Notes: generated by a model not told the origin, from the letters alone. Shown: positions 18,748-27,785, counted from the stretch's first letter. The stretch: 64,000 bases of DNA from a bacterium (GCA_027021615.1 JALUTY010000114.1:1-64000); one strand, 5' to 3'. Numbers and translations are program-made.

Positions 18748-19800
18748 TCAGTGCCGGATGCCGAGGGCCTTCCTGGCCGACGCGAAGTCCTGGAGGAGGG
18801 CGTCCAGCACGTTCTGGGCGTCCGCTCCGCCCATCTCCACGTACTTCGGGTAGACCGTCTTGGCCTTCTCCTTGAACGGCTCGATCTGCGCATCGGTGAG
18901 CTCGACGAACTTGACGGTGGGGCGCTCCTTTTTGATCTTCTCCATGTCACTCTCGTTTCGCTCGTCGATCCACCTCGCCGCCGGGATGACCGCATCGATC
19001 CAGAACCGCCTCATCTTCTCCTGGGCATTCTTCGGCAGAGCGTCGAAGAACGCCGCGTTCACCGTGGGGATGCCGACAAAGGGCTCCGCCCAGATCTGGG
19101 TGAAGTAGTCCTGGACCTCGAAGAACTTCATGCTGTAGTCGGCGAAGATGGGGTTCACCTGGGCGTCGATCAGACCTGTCTGGAGCCCGCCGTACACCTC
19201 TCCGTAGCTCATCGGGGTCGGGCTGGCGCCGTAGGCCTTGTAGTTCTCCACCAGGATCTTGGAGGACATGAGGCGGAGCTTGAGGCCGCGCAGGTCCGAC
19301 ATCTCGTTGATCGGCTTCTTGGAGGTGATCCACTGCCAGCCCTCGTACAGGATCCCCAGGGGCACCAGGCCGTTCTTCCGGAACTTTTCTTCCAGCAGGG
19401 GCATGAACTTGCCGTTCTCCAGCACCCAGGCCAGCGCCTCCGGGAACCGTTCCCGGGGCGCCCAGTAGTGCAGAGCCAACGCCTGGGCCTGGGGCACGAA
19501 GGAGCTGATCCATGCATAGTCGGAGAACACGAACTCCACCACGCCGAGCTGGCACAGCTCGTTGATGTCACGGGTGTCTCCGAGGGACCCGTAGGGGTAC
19601 ACGGTGATGTCGATCTTGCCGTCGGACCACTTCTTCATCTCCTCGGAGAACTTGTTGGCCCACACGGTCATGAAGTCGCCCTCGATCTCCTCGGAGGCAA
19701 GCTTCGCGTGGACCTTCCCCCCGGTGTACTCCCCCGCCGCGGCTACGACGACCGAACTGGACAGCAGCACAGCGATGGCGAGGCTCCAGAGCTTTCTCAT
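18748..19800 (-). CDS. dctP: TRAP transporter substrate-binding protein (DctP type)
   Basis: The 350-residue periplasmic protein starts with a Sec signal peptide (MRKLWSLAIAVLLSSSVVV, cleavage probably after AAA). It has the DctP-family core: EMKKWSDGKIDITVYPYGSLGD near the N-terminus and GLKLRLMSSKILVENYKAYGASPTPMSYGEVYGGLQTGLIDAQ, where the conserved Arg of 'LR' normally binds the carboxylate of the solute. The ATG has AAAAGGAG upstream. The ligand is therefore likely an organic acid or amino-acid-like compound used by the enzymes of the same operon. Confidence 0.93.
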   Translation of the reverse strand: MRKLWSLAIAVLLSSSVVVAAAGEYTGGKVHAKLASEEIEGDFMTVWANKFSEEMKKWSDGKIDITVYPYGSLGDTRDINELCQLGVVEFVFSDYAWISSFVPQAQALALHYWAPRERFPEALAWVLENGKFMPLLEEKFRKNGLVPLGILYEGWQWITSKKPINEMSDLRGLKLRLMSSKILVENYKAYGASPTPMSYGEVYGGLQTGLIDAQVNPIFADYSMKFFEVQDYFTQIWAEPFVGIPTVNAAFFDALPKNAQEKMRRFWIDAVIPAARWIDERNESDMEKIKKERPTVKFVELTDAQIEPFKEKAKTVYPKYVEMGGADAQNVLDALLQDFASARKALGIRH

Positions 19801-19881
19801 GGCACTTCTCCTTTTGGTGGACGTTGCACAACGAGCCGTTCGTTCCCACGGCCGACCTGACTCTGCAGGGATGCCACCTCC

Positions 19882-21093
19882 TCAGCAGCGCTTGGAGGGA
19901 AAAGAAAGGTCGCTTGCCTGCTCGAAAAACCGAAGGGCGCTCCGCACCAGCAGCTCCACGCCCACGGGAAGGGCGTCCTCGTCCAGGTCGAAGCGCGGGT
20001 GGTGGTGGGGAAAGTCGGTACCCTTCTCCGGGTTGCCAGCGCCCACGAAGCAGAAGACCCCGGGTGCGCGGGAGGCGAACTCCGAGAAGTCCTCCCCGGC
20101 CAGGGTCGAAAAGGACACGATCTCCGGCGCCGGGCTGAGCTCGGTCGAGGCCACCGAGCGGGCGAGAGCGACCATGCCTGCGTGGTTCACGAGGGTCGGA
20201 TGCCCGTAGAGGAAGGAGAGCTCGTGCCCGGCCCGGTGGGCTGCGCAGGTGCGCGAGACGACCCGCTCCAAGCGGCGCTTCGGGTGGTCCTGGCTCTGGG
20301 CCTCTCCCGTGAAGAAGTAGCGCATGGTGCCCGACAGGGTGACGGTGTCGGGGATGATGTTGGAGGCCGTGCCTCCGGCGATCGTCCCGAACATGATGAC
20401 CGTCGGCTCCCGGAGGACGTCGACCTCGCGGGTCTGGATGCTCTGGACCGCCAGGACCACGGCGGCGGCCGCGAGAATCGGGTCGATCGCGGTCTGAGGG
20501 GTGGCCGTGTGGCCGCCGCGGCCCTTAACGATCAGCTCGAAGTGCTCCATGCCCGCCATCACCGGCCCCTCGGTGATCCCGAGCTGGCCGGTGCGAAGGG
20601 GCGTCCAGTAGTGAAGGGCCATGCAGGCGTCCACGCGGGGGTGGTTCATCACCCCCGACTCGATCATGGCGAGGGCGCCGACATGCTCTTCGTTGGGCTC
20701 GAACACGAACTTCACGTTGCCGGCCAGCCGCCCCTTCAGGCCGGAGAGGATGCGGGCGGCCACGAGAAGCGTCGCGGTGTGGGCGTCGTGGCCGCAGGCG
20801 TGCATCACGCCGTCGTGCACCGAGCGGTAGGGGACGTCGTTCTCCTCCTGGATGGGCAGGGCGTCGAGATCGGCACGGAGCAGCAGGGTCGGCCCCGGCC
20901 GAGCCCCCCGCAGCAGGCCCACCACCCCCGTGCCGGTGACCCGGTGCACCTCGAGCCCGCAGGCCTGGAGGTAGCCGGCCACCCGCTCGGCCGTGCGGAA
21001 CTCCTGCGTGCCGAGCTCGGGGTGGCGGTGGAAGTCCCTCCGGAGCTCCACCACCTCGCGGCTGCGCTCGGAAACGAGCCGGGAGAGATCCAT
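19882..21093 (-). CDS. M20-family metal-dependent amidohydrolase
   Basis: The 403-residue enzyme belongs to the M20D group (hippurate, N-acyl amino acid and IAA-amino acid hydrolases). Metal-site motifs are visible: RADLDALPIQEE, MHACGHDAHTA, EPNEEHVGA and the C-terminal FPHHHPRFDLDE; GEDFSEFA is also typical. These enzymes hydrolyse the amide bond of N-acylated amino acids. The ATG preceded by AGGAGACAAGGG was chosen over one six codons upstream. In this operon it may release an acyl or acetyl group from an imported compound or intermediate. Confidence 0.9.
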   Translation of the reverse strand: MDLSRLVSERSREVVELRRDFHRHPELGTQEFRTAERVAGYLQACGLEVHRVTGTGVVGLLRGARPGPTLLLRADLDALPIQEENDVPYRSVHDGVMHACGHDAHTATLLVAARILSGLKGRLAGNVKFVFEPNEEHVGALAMIESGVMNHPRVDACMALHYWTPLRTGQLGITEGPVMAGMEHFELIVKGRGGHTATPQTAIDPILAAAAVVLAVQSIQTREVDVLREPTVIMFGTIAGGTASNIIPDTVTLSGTMRYFFTGEAQSQDHPKRRLERVVSRTCAAHRAGHELSFLYGHPTLVNHAGMVALARSVASTELSPAPEIVSFSTLAGEDFSEFASRAPGVFCFVGAGNPEKGTDFPHHHPRFDLDEDALPVGVELLVRSALRFFEQASDLSFPSKRC

Positions 21094-21153
21094 CCCTTGT
21101 CTCCTGTGCATCGGGCCCCGGCGGTCCTGGGACCCGCGGCGGTGACGAAGACG

Positions 21154-21909
21154 CTACATGAATCCGCGGAAGGGCCGGCGGACCACCGCGGAGAAGACGT
21201 GGTTGATCATGGTGATGTAGTCGTACACCGGCAGCCCCACCGCTTGCTGCACCGCAGCCGCGTAGGGCGGCAGGAGGCTGCACTCCAGGAGGATCGTCCG
21301 TACCGCGGGATCCCGCCGGACCAGATCCCGGGCAGCCCGGACCACCTCCTCCTCCACCGCCGGGGCGTCGAGCACCCCGGTCTCTTCGATGGCGAAGCTG
21401 CGGAACCGCTCCCGGCCCTGGAGGCCCTCGACGGCCACCCGGTGGGGGTCCCCGATGCCCAGGGATGACAGCATCGCGTCGTCCAGGCTCCGGGAGTCGG
21501 CGGTCAGCACGCCCACCTTGGCGGACCTCCCGATGGTGCTCAGGATGAACGGGATCTGGAGGAGGCTGGAGAGGAACACGGGCACGTCGAGCTCGTGCGC
21601 CAGCCGCTCCTGGTGCACCGCCATGAACCCGCAGTCGCCCGTGACCGCCCGCACCCCCTGGCCCGCCACGTCCCGGGCCGCGGCCAGGAGGGCGACGAAG
21701 ATCGAGGGGTCCTTGCCGATGGCGCGGGCCACGGTGAACCCCTCCACCTTCCGAAACCGCACCGGGAAGTCGTACGTGGTGGCGTTGGCCACGTCCCCGG
21801 GGATGAAGGGCACCGAGGTGTCCAGCAGGAGGATCCCGATGGCTTCTCCCCCGCTCACCTGGCCCGGTCTCGCCTTGTGGATCATCGTCGCCCCGTGGCG
21901 CCCGCTCAT
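21154..21909 (-). CDS. Aspartate/glutamate racemase family protein
   Basis: The 251-residue product shows the two-domain racemase pattern with one cysteine in each half: AVTGDCGFMAVHQ and LLECSLLPPYA. These cysteines act as acid-base pair in Asp/Glu racemases and, in modified form, in decarboxylases and isomerases of the same superfamily. The N-terminal IGILLLDTSVPFIPGDVANA is typical of a poorly characterised subgroup. Start at 21909 is uncertain; ATG at 21885 is an alternative. In ectoine-utilisation clusters a member of this superfamily (EutA) sits beside the M24 enzyme, as here. Confidence 0.8.
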   Translation of the reverse strand: MSGRHGATMIHKARPGQVSGGEAIGILLLDTSVPFIPGDVANATTYDFPVRFRKVEGFTVARAIGKDPSIFVALLAAARDVAGQGVRAVTGDCGFMAVHQERLAHELDVPVFLSSLLQIPFILSTIGRSAKVGVLTADSRSLDDAMLSSLGIGDPHRVAVEGLQGRERFRSFAIEETGVLDAPAVEEEVVRAARDLVRRDPAVRTILLECSLLPPYAAAVQQAVGLPVYDYITMINHVFSAVVRRPFRGFM

Positions 21910-22082
21910 GCGGGCCTGGCAGGATGCTGAGGAACCCCCTCCGTGGGGTGCGAGGCTGGGGACATCGCCGGCGCCGAGCGTTTCGCGTGGGGCCCGAGCG
22001 GGGTCGCGCCTCGCCAGGGGCCGCGCCCCCCGCTCGCCGCGGCCCCGGTAACGGCGGACGCGGGTGCTCGCGCTTGGTCCAT

Positions 22083-23258
22083 CTAGCTCTTCACGAAGAG
22101 CTTTCGCGGCACGTCCGCAAAGGTCTCGTGCCCCGTCTCGGTCACCCGGAAGGACTCGCTGCACTCGAAGCCCCAGTCCTCCATCCACATGCCCAGGATC
22201 ATGTGGAAGGTCATGTTCGGCTCGAGAACCGTTGTGTCCCCGGGCCGCAGGCTGGCGGTGTGCTCACCCCAGTCGGGGGGGTAGTTGAGCCCCATGGAGT
22301 AGCCGATGCGGGACTCCTTCTCCAGGCCGGCCCGGGAGATGACCCGGCGCCAGGCCAGCTCGACCTCCTCGCAGCGCACCCCGGGCCGCACGGCGTCGAG
22401 GGCGGCATGCAGGCCCTCGACCACGATCTCGGCCGTCTCCGTCAGCTTGCGGGGCGGGCGCGAGCCGAGGTACACGGTGCGGGCCAGGGGGCTGTGGTAG
22501 CGGTGCCGGCAGCCGGCCAGCTCGAGGTTGACCGCGATCTCGGTGCCGTACGGCTCGTCGGTCCACGTGAGGTGGGGCGTGGAGGTCTTCTCTCCGGCGG
22601 GCATCATGGGCACGATGGCCGGGTAGTCTCCGCCGCAGGCTTCGGTGCCCCGGATCTGGGTCCGGTACACCTCGGCCACGGCGTCGCACTCCCGCACGCC
22701 GGGAGCCACCGCGTCGAGGGCCGTGTTCATGACGCGCTCCACGATCTTTCCCGCCTGCCGCATGTACTCGATCTCCTGGGGGGCCTTCACGATGCGCACC
22801 CAGGAGACGAGGAGGTTGGCGTCCTTGATGGTGGCCTTCGGGAGGTTCTTCCGGAGCGCGGCGAACGCCCGGGCGCTGAAGTAGTAGGCATCCATCTCCA
22901 CGCCCACCGCCTTCGTGTCCCAGCCTCGCCCTCTCAGAACGTCCGCGACGAAGTCCATGGGGTGCTGCGCCGGAGAGTGGACGTAGCGGTCCGGGTACCC
23001 CACGATGCTTTCCTCGCTGAGGAAGGTGGTGTGGCGGGCACCGTTGGCATCCATCCCCCGCCCGATCCACACCGGCTCCCCGGCATCCAGGCTCACCACG
23101 ACCACCTGGGGCACGTAGAACGACCACCCGTCGTAGCCGGTGAGGTAGTTCATGTTCGCCGGGTCGGAGACGATCAGGACCTCGATGCCCTGGGCCTCCA
23201 TCCGCTGCTTCGTGCTGGCGATCCTGCGCAGGTACTCCCCCGTCTCGAACAGTGCCAT
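22083..23258 (-). CDS. M24-family protein resembling ectoine hydrolase (DoeA/EutD)
   Basis: The 391-residue protein has the creatinase-type N-terminal domain and the pita-bread C-terminal domain. The segments NYLTGYDGWSFYVPQ, GRGMDANGARHT, GEKTSTPHLTW, CRHRYHSPLARTVYLG and NYPPDWGEHTASLRPGD match what I know of DoeA, which opens the ring of ectoine. The metal-binding aspartates of true prolidases (Asp in 'IDxGA' and 'SDxTR') are replaced by Glu and Pro, as in creatinase, so a metal-free hydrolase is expected. The ectoine assignment is plausible, not proven, since other ectoine genes (EutB/EutC, EutE/DoeB) are absent. Confidence 0.75.
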   Translation of the reverse strand: MALFETGEYLRRIASTKQRMEAQGIEVLIVSDPANMNYLTGYDGWSFYVPQVVVVSLDAGEPVWIGRGMDANGARHTTFLSEESIVGYPDRYVHSPAQHPMDFVADVLRGRGWDTKAVGVEMDAYYFSARAFAALRKNLPKATIKDANLLVSWVRIVKAPQEIEYMRQAGKIVERVMNTALDAVAPGVRECDAVAEVYRTQIRGTEACGGDYPAIVPMMPAGEKTSTPHLTWTDEPYGTEIAVNLELAGCRHRYHSPLARTVYLGSRPPRKLTETAEIVVEGLHAALDAVRPGVRCEEVELAWRRVISRAGLEKESRIGYSMGLNYPPDWGEHTASLRPGDTTVLEPNMTFHMILGMWMEDWGFECSESFRVTETGHETFADVPRKLFVKS

Positions 23259-23309
23259 CGCTTCCGCTCCTCAAGAAGGGCCCCTCAGCGGACCGAACCG
23301 GCGGTCCGG

Positions 23310-24554
23310 TCAGCCCCAGCCGCGCAGCCGGACGGCCTTGCCGATCTTCCGCAACGCCTTGATCCAGGCCCCGCTGCGGACCGAGTCCGTGCCGGCCTCC
23401 TGGGCCGTGGCGACCGCCTCCCGATAGGCCCCGAGAATGCGCGTCTCCAGGCGGGCGTTCACGGTGTCGAGATCCCAGTACTCGTCGGTGAGCCCCTGGG
23501 TCCGCTCGAACGAGCAGACCAGGGCGCTGCCGCAGTTGGCGACCACGTCGGGGACGATGAAGACCCCCCGCGCCAGGAGCGCCTGTTCGGCGGCAGGGGT
23601 GACGGGGCTGTTGGCCGCCTCCACGATGAGCCGGGCCTTGACCGCGTCCGCGTTGCCCTCGTGGACTACGCTCTGGACCGCCGCAGGGATCAGGATGGCG
23701 CAGTCGACCCCGAAGAGCTCCTCGTTGGAGACCGGCCGGGCTCCGGCGAAGCCCACCACCGACCCGGTCTCGGCCACGTGCTCCTTCAGCCGGGGGATGT
23801 CGAGCCCCTCGTCCCGCAGGATCCCCCCGTGCACGTCGCTCACGGCCACGACCTTGGCTCCGGCGCGGTGGAGCAGCTCCGCTGCCGCAGAGCCCACCTG
23901 GCCGTAGCCCTGGATCACCACCTTCGCCCCCGCCACCTCGATGCCGTTGTCCTCGGCTGCCGCGCACAGGGTGTGGTACACGCCCCGGGCCGTGGCAGCC
24001 TCTCCCCCGAGGGAGCCGCCCAAAACGGGTGGCTTGTCGTTGACGGCCGCCGGCATGTGGTGGCCCGCGATCTGCTCGTACTCGTCGAGCATCCAGGCCA
24101 TGGTCTGCTCGTTTGTGCCGATATCCGCCCCCGGAACATCGGTCCAGGGCCCCTTGGAGGGGAGGCAGCGCACGTAAGCGCGGCACAGGCGCTCGAACTC
24201 CCAGGCCGAGAGCTGCCGGGGGTCGGCCTGGATCCCGCCCTTGGAGCCGCCCCCGGGGATGCCGGCGACGGCGTGCTTGATGGTCATGAAGAAGGCGAGC
24301 GCCTTGACCTCGTCCAGGGACAGCGACGGCCGGATGCGCGTGCCGTCCTTGCACGGTCCGAGGGCGTCGTTGTACTGGACCCTCCAGGCGGTGAAGAACC
24401 GGACCGCTCCGTCGTCCATCCGGAGGGGGATCCGGAACTCGAAGATCCGTTTCGGGGCCGACAGCAGTTCCACGACGGTCGGGTCGATCGAGCCCAGACG
24501 ACCGGCGGTCCTCAGAGCGTGTATTGCGGTGTCGAAGATGTTGTGCTCGCTCAT
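23310..24554 (-). CDS. Glu/Leu/Phe/Val dehydrogenase
   Basis: The 414-residue enzyme oxidatively deaminates an amino acid to a 2-oxo acid with NAD(P). It shows the substrate-site Lys segment HAVAGIPGGGSKGGI, the active-site region DVPGADIGTNEQTM and the Rossmann motif GYGQVGSAAAELLHRAGAK. Length fits glutamate dehydrogenase. The ATG at 24554 has GGAATCGAG upstream; an ATG ten codons earlier lacks a binding site. Its position between the M24 gene and the U32-like gene suggests that it handles glutamate or another amino acid produced by the pathway. Confidence 0.92.
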   Translation of the reverse strand: MSEHNIFDTAIHALRTAGRLGSIDPTVVELLSAPKRIFEFRIPLRMDDGAVRFFTAWRVQYNDALGPCKDGTRIRPSLSLDEVKALAFFMTIKHAVAGIPGGGSKGGIQADPRQLSAWEFERLCRAYVRCLPSKGPWTDVPGADIGTNEQTMAWMLDEYEQIAGHHMPAAVNDKPPVLGGSLGGEAATARGVYHTLCAAAEDNGIEVAGAKVVIQGYGQVGSAAAELLHRAGAKVVAVSDVHGGILRDEGLDIPRLKEHVAETGSVVGFAGARPVSNEELFGVDCAILIPAAVQSVVHEGNADAVKARLIVEAANSPVTPAAEQALLARGVFIVPDVVANCGSALVCSFERTQGLTDEYWDLDTVNARLETRILGAYREAVATAQEAGTDSVRSGAWIKALRKIGKAVRLRGWG

Positions 24555-24618
24555 CTCGATTCCGTTTCTCAGGAGAGGGGGCATGTCGGCCCGACAGGCG
24601 TCTCGGGCTGAAACGACC

Positions 24619-25554
24619 TCAGGGCTTCGGCACGGAGAGGTCCGCCTTATAGTCGTTCATGACGATGTCGAAATCGCTTCGGTCGATCCAGTCCATGGCG
24701 ATCTCGGCGAGGCGCACCCGCTCCGCCATCAGCCCGTCGAGCATCGCCCGGTCCACCCACGGGTTGTACAGGGCGGCCTCGGAGGGGCCGGGCTCGATCT
24801 TGAAGTAGACCGGCGCCGCCACGCGGGCGATATCCGCGGCCTCGTGCATCCGCTGGAACCCGCCCATGGACTCCACGAGGCTGATGTAGACATCCAGGGG
24901 GATCCTTACGCCGCTCCGGATGGAGGCGAGCATCGGCAGGGTGAGGTCGGCCAGGGGGTTGAAGCTGTCGGCCCCCAGCTCCTCGAGGAGCTGTCCGCTT
25001 GCGGCGGTGCCGTGGCCCGCAAACACCGACACCTTGAACTTGACATCCGGGGGGAGAACGCCGTCGGCGCGCATCTTCGCGGTGAGCCGGAGGATGCCTT
25101 CGTCGGTGGTGAGAAACCCTCGGATGCCGGCCTCGATGCACCGGTCCATCTCCTTGAGGAAGTAGTACATCATGTCGTGACCGCGCAGGCGCATCCCGGA
25201 GACGTACCCTTCCTTCGTCAGGTACTGCCGCCCGTTGTCCCAGCCCCGGGCCGCCATGGGGTTGACCAGGATCTCCAGCCGGTTGTCGGCGCCCATCTGG
25301 GCAAAATCGCGCAGCTCCTGCTTGTCCATCAGGGTGGTGCCCTTCACCACCGAGATGACCCGGTGCACCGTGACGTTGCGGCGTTGGGCCTCCCGGATCA
25401 TGACCTCCAGGTTCGAAACCGTCTCGGCGCCGGAGATCTCGATGCGCGCGTGGGCGCCTCCCGGGAACCGGTGGGGGGACTCGGGCAGATCGTACCGTTC
25501 CCGGGGGGACAGTCCGGCCTCTTTCAGAAACCCCTCGATCTCGTGCCAAGCCAT
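24619..25554 (-). CDS. TIM-barrel protein, possibly peptidase U32-like
   Basis: A 311-residue soluble protein with alternating strand and helix pattern. Features such as EILVNPMAARGWDNG, GFLTTDEGILRL, LLEELGADSFNPLADLTLPML and IPLDVYISLVESMGGFQRMHEAADIAR look like the barrel of U32-type peptidases and related proteins. The zinc-binding or catalytic cysteines of canonical U32 members are not recognisable. It has no signal peptide and lies within the operon with about 65-base gaps on each side. I do not know its reaction; an enzyme acting on a small pathway intermediate is as likely as a peptidase. Confidence 0.5.
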   Translation of the reverse strand: MAWHEIEGFLKEAGLSPRERYDLPESPHRFPGGAHARIEISGAETVSNLEVMIREAQRRNVTVHRVISVVKGTTLMDKQELRDFAQMGADNRLEILVNPMAARGWDNGRQYLTKEGYVSGMRLRGHDMMYYFLKEMDRCIEAGIRGFLTTDEGILRLTAKMRADGVLPPDVKFKVSVFAGHGTAASGQLLEELGADSFNPLADLTLPMLASIRSGVRIPLDVYISLVESMGGFQRMHEAADIARVAAPVYFKIEPGPSEAALYNPWVDRAMLDGLMAERVRLAEIAMDWIDRSDFDIVMNDYKADLSVPKP

Positions 25555-25622
25555 CGGCTACTCCCTTTCCCGGAATGGGCCCGGGGGCCGCACCGGCTGT
25601 CCGGCCCGTCATCCGACGCGTG

Positions 25623-26471
25623 CTACCCCCTGAGCGCCTCCGTGAGCTTGGGCAGCTCCCCCTCCACCATGGTGTAGGTGTGCTCCTCGGCGGGGAACCG
25701 CTGCTCCCGCACATCCACCACGTAGGCCCTGAAGGCCTCCACCACCACGCCGGCCACGTCGGCGTAGCGCTTGACGAACTTGGGGGTGAACGCCTGAAAG
25801 ACGCCGAGCAGGTCGCTCGAGATCATGAGCTGCCCGTCGGCTTCGGGACCCGCGCCGATGCTGTACACCGGGATCGTGAGGTCGTCGCGGATGATCCTAC
25901 ACACCTCGGGAGGAACCGCCTCCACCAGCAGGGCGAAGGCCCCGGCATCCTGAATCGCCCGGGCGTCCCCGATGAGCTCCAGGGCGGCGTCGGCCGTCCG
26001 GCCCTGGGCCTTGAAGCCGCCCTGCTGGCCCGAACTCTGGGGTGTGAGGCCGATGTGCCCCATGACCAGCATGCCGCCGTCGGCGATGGCCCGGATCTGC
26101 GGGCAGACCCGGCGGCCCCCTTCCAGCTTGATCGCGTCCACCGACGCTTCCTTGAAGAACCGGCCGGCGTGTCGCACCGCCGCCTCCACGCTCACCTGGT
26201 ACGACAGGAAGGGCATGTCGCCGATCACGAAGGTGTTGGGCGCGGCCCGGCGCACGGCCTCGGAGTGCACGATGCACTGGTCCATGGTCACGGGTACCGT
26301 CCCCTCGTACCCGTAGATGCACATGCCCAGGGAGTCGCCCACCAGGATCATGTCCATTCCCGCCTGCTCGGCGAACTGGGCCGTGGGGTAATCGTAGGCG
26401 GTGATCCACACCACCTTCTGGCCAGATTCCTTCATCTTCTGAAGATCGAAACGGGTCAGCTTGCGCTTCAT
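25623..26471 (-). CDS. panB: Ketopantoate hydroxymethyltransferase (PanB) family protein
   Basis: The 282-residue protein has the PanB barrel with ITAYDYPTAQFAEQAGMDMILVGDSLGM (metal-binding Asp), HIGLTPQS, VEAVPPEV and YSIGAGPEADGQL. PanB transfers a hydroxymethyl group from methylene-tetrahydrofolate to 2-oxoisovalerate. No panC or panD is adjacent; instead the gene sits in a catabolic operon next to an amino acid dehydrogenase. It could run in reverse on a branched 2-oxo acid, or act on a different acceptor. A purely biosynthetic role is possible but the context argues against it. Confidence 0.85.
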   Translation of the reverse strand: MKRKLTRFDLQKMKESGQKVVWITAYDYPTAQFAEQAGMDMILVGDSLGMCIYGYEGTVPVTMDQCIVHSEAVRRAAPNTFVIGDMPFLSYQVSVEAAVRHAGRFFKEASVDAIKLEGGRRVCPQIRAIADGGMLVMGHIGLTPQSSGQQGGFKAQGRTADAALELIGDARAIQDAGAFALLVEAVPPEVCRIIRDDLTIPVYSIGAGPEADGQLMISSDLLGVFQAFTPKFVKRYADVAGVVVEAFRAYVVDVREQRFPAEEHTYTMVEGELPKLTEALRG

Positions 26472-26532
26472 CGGTGTCTCCTCTGGGTGGGTCGCTTCGA
26501 GCTCTGCAGCGGGTCACGCCGGGCTGCCTACC

Positions 26533-27312
26533 TCAGCGCCCCAGCTCTCTTGAGATCTCCGCGCAGATCCGTCGCAGGTCGCTCTGGGCGCTCTGCATCT
26601 TCTCCGGCGTCATCCTCTGGGCCGGGCCGGACATGCTCATCGCATAGGACGGGTAGGGGCTGGAGTCGAAGATCGGCACCGCGACGCACCGCAACCCCTC
26701 GCACAGCTCCTCGTTGTCCGTGGCGTAACCTTCCGCGCGAACCCGGTCGATCTCCTCGGCGAGGCGCTCCGCCGTGGTGATGGTGTTCGGGGTCCTCGCC
26801 TCGAAGGGCGCCTTCTCCAGGTACATGCGCCGCTCGTTCTCGGGCCGAAAGGCCAGCAACGCCTTGCCCAAGGCCACGCAGTGGGCCGGGGCCCGGCTTC
26901 CGATGGGCGAATCGACCCGCAACACCTCCCGGCTCTCAGCCTTGTCGATGTGCAGCACGTAGCGGCCGTCCCACTTGCCGAGGTTCACCGTCTCCCGGTA
27001 CTTCTCGACCAGCTCCATCATGTACGGGCGGGCCACCCGCCGGACCTCCACGATGTTCGAGACCTGGTTGCCCAGCTCAAAAAGCTTCAGGGTCAGCTGG
27101 TACCGGGAGTGGGAGTCCTGGGAGACGTAGCCGAGGTCGCGCAGGGTGGCGAGAAACCTGTGGGCCGCAGTTCGATTCAGCCCGAGTTCGGCGCCCACCT
27201 GGGTCACGGAGAGCGCTCCTCTCACTGCCAGGATCTCAAGGATCCGCAGCCCTTTTCCCAGCGAACCCACCCAATAGTAGGGCTTCTTGTGGTCGGGTCC
27301 GTCGTCTTGCAT
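26533..27312 (-). CDS. IclR-family transcriptional regulator
   Basis: The 259-residue protein has an N-terminal winged helix (LRILEILAVRGALSVTQVGAELGLNRTAAHRFLATL) and a C-terminal IclR effector-binding domain (about residues 90-255). IclR proteins control catabolic operons in response to small molecules. It is the first gene of the minus-strand operon and is followed after about 60 bases by the panB-like gene, so it probably regulates its own operon. The start at 27312, preceded by GGCAGGAGCG, is preferred; a 26-codon extension upstream lacks a binding site. Confidence 0.92.
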   Translation of the reverse strand: MQDDGPDHKKPYYWVGSLGKGLRILEILAVRGALSVTQVGAELGLNRTAAHRFLATLRDLGYVSQDSHSRYQLTLKLFELGNQVSNIVEVRRVARPYMMELVEKYRETVNLGKWDGRYVLHIDKAESREVLRVDSPIGSRAPAHCVALGKALLAFRPENERRMYLEKAPFEARTPNTITTAERLAEEIDRVRAEGYATDNEELCEGLRCVAVPIFDSSPYPSYAMSMSGPAQRMTPEKMQSAQSDLRRICAEISRELGR

Positions 27313-27407
27313 CGTGCGCTCCTGCCTGCCCTGCCGGAGTTGGACCGATGTCCCAGGGGCGAGGGGGGTGCAAACACCCTTGGTGTTCATTATTTGTGAT
27401 GATGTCC

Positions 27408-27449
27408 TGTTATACGAACATACTCTAGACGATCCCAGGCGTATGTCAA
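27408..27449 (-). promoter_or_regulatory. Predicted sigma-70-type promoter and operator of the iclR-dctM operon
   Basis: On the minus strand, TTGACA (27444-27449) and TAGAGT (27422-27427) are separated by 16 bases and point toward iclR. Just downstream, TGTTCGTATAACA (27408-27420) has inverted arms TGTT/AACA and would overlap the transcription start. That arrangement suits an autorepressing IclR protein. The -10 match is only 4 of 6. Confidence 0.45.
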
Positions 27450-27785
27450 CGGCTTTTCCTGTTTGGGGGGCAAAAAACTCAGGAAGTTTTGGGCGCTCTT
27501 CCCTGCTATTGTCATTAACGGACTGAAATCACAGAGGAAGGCAAGGGGGGCTCGGCTTGGTGATCGGCGTGTCGGCGCCGTGCTTCACGCGTGGCCTCGC
27601 AGGATGGGAGGGGTGGGCCACGCATCTTGCGGGGTGCCGAGGGCATGGGGGCCTCGTACCCGAGAGCCTTACGGGAGGAGCCCAAGAAGTCCGCGGTTGC
27701 AACCCTCCCGGCCTTGCAGGTCTGGCGGGGCGGTGTAGAGTCGGTTCCGACTCGCACAGTCCACTGCAGACGAGGAGGGCCCATC

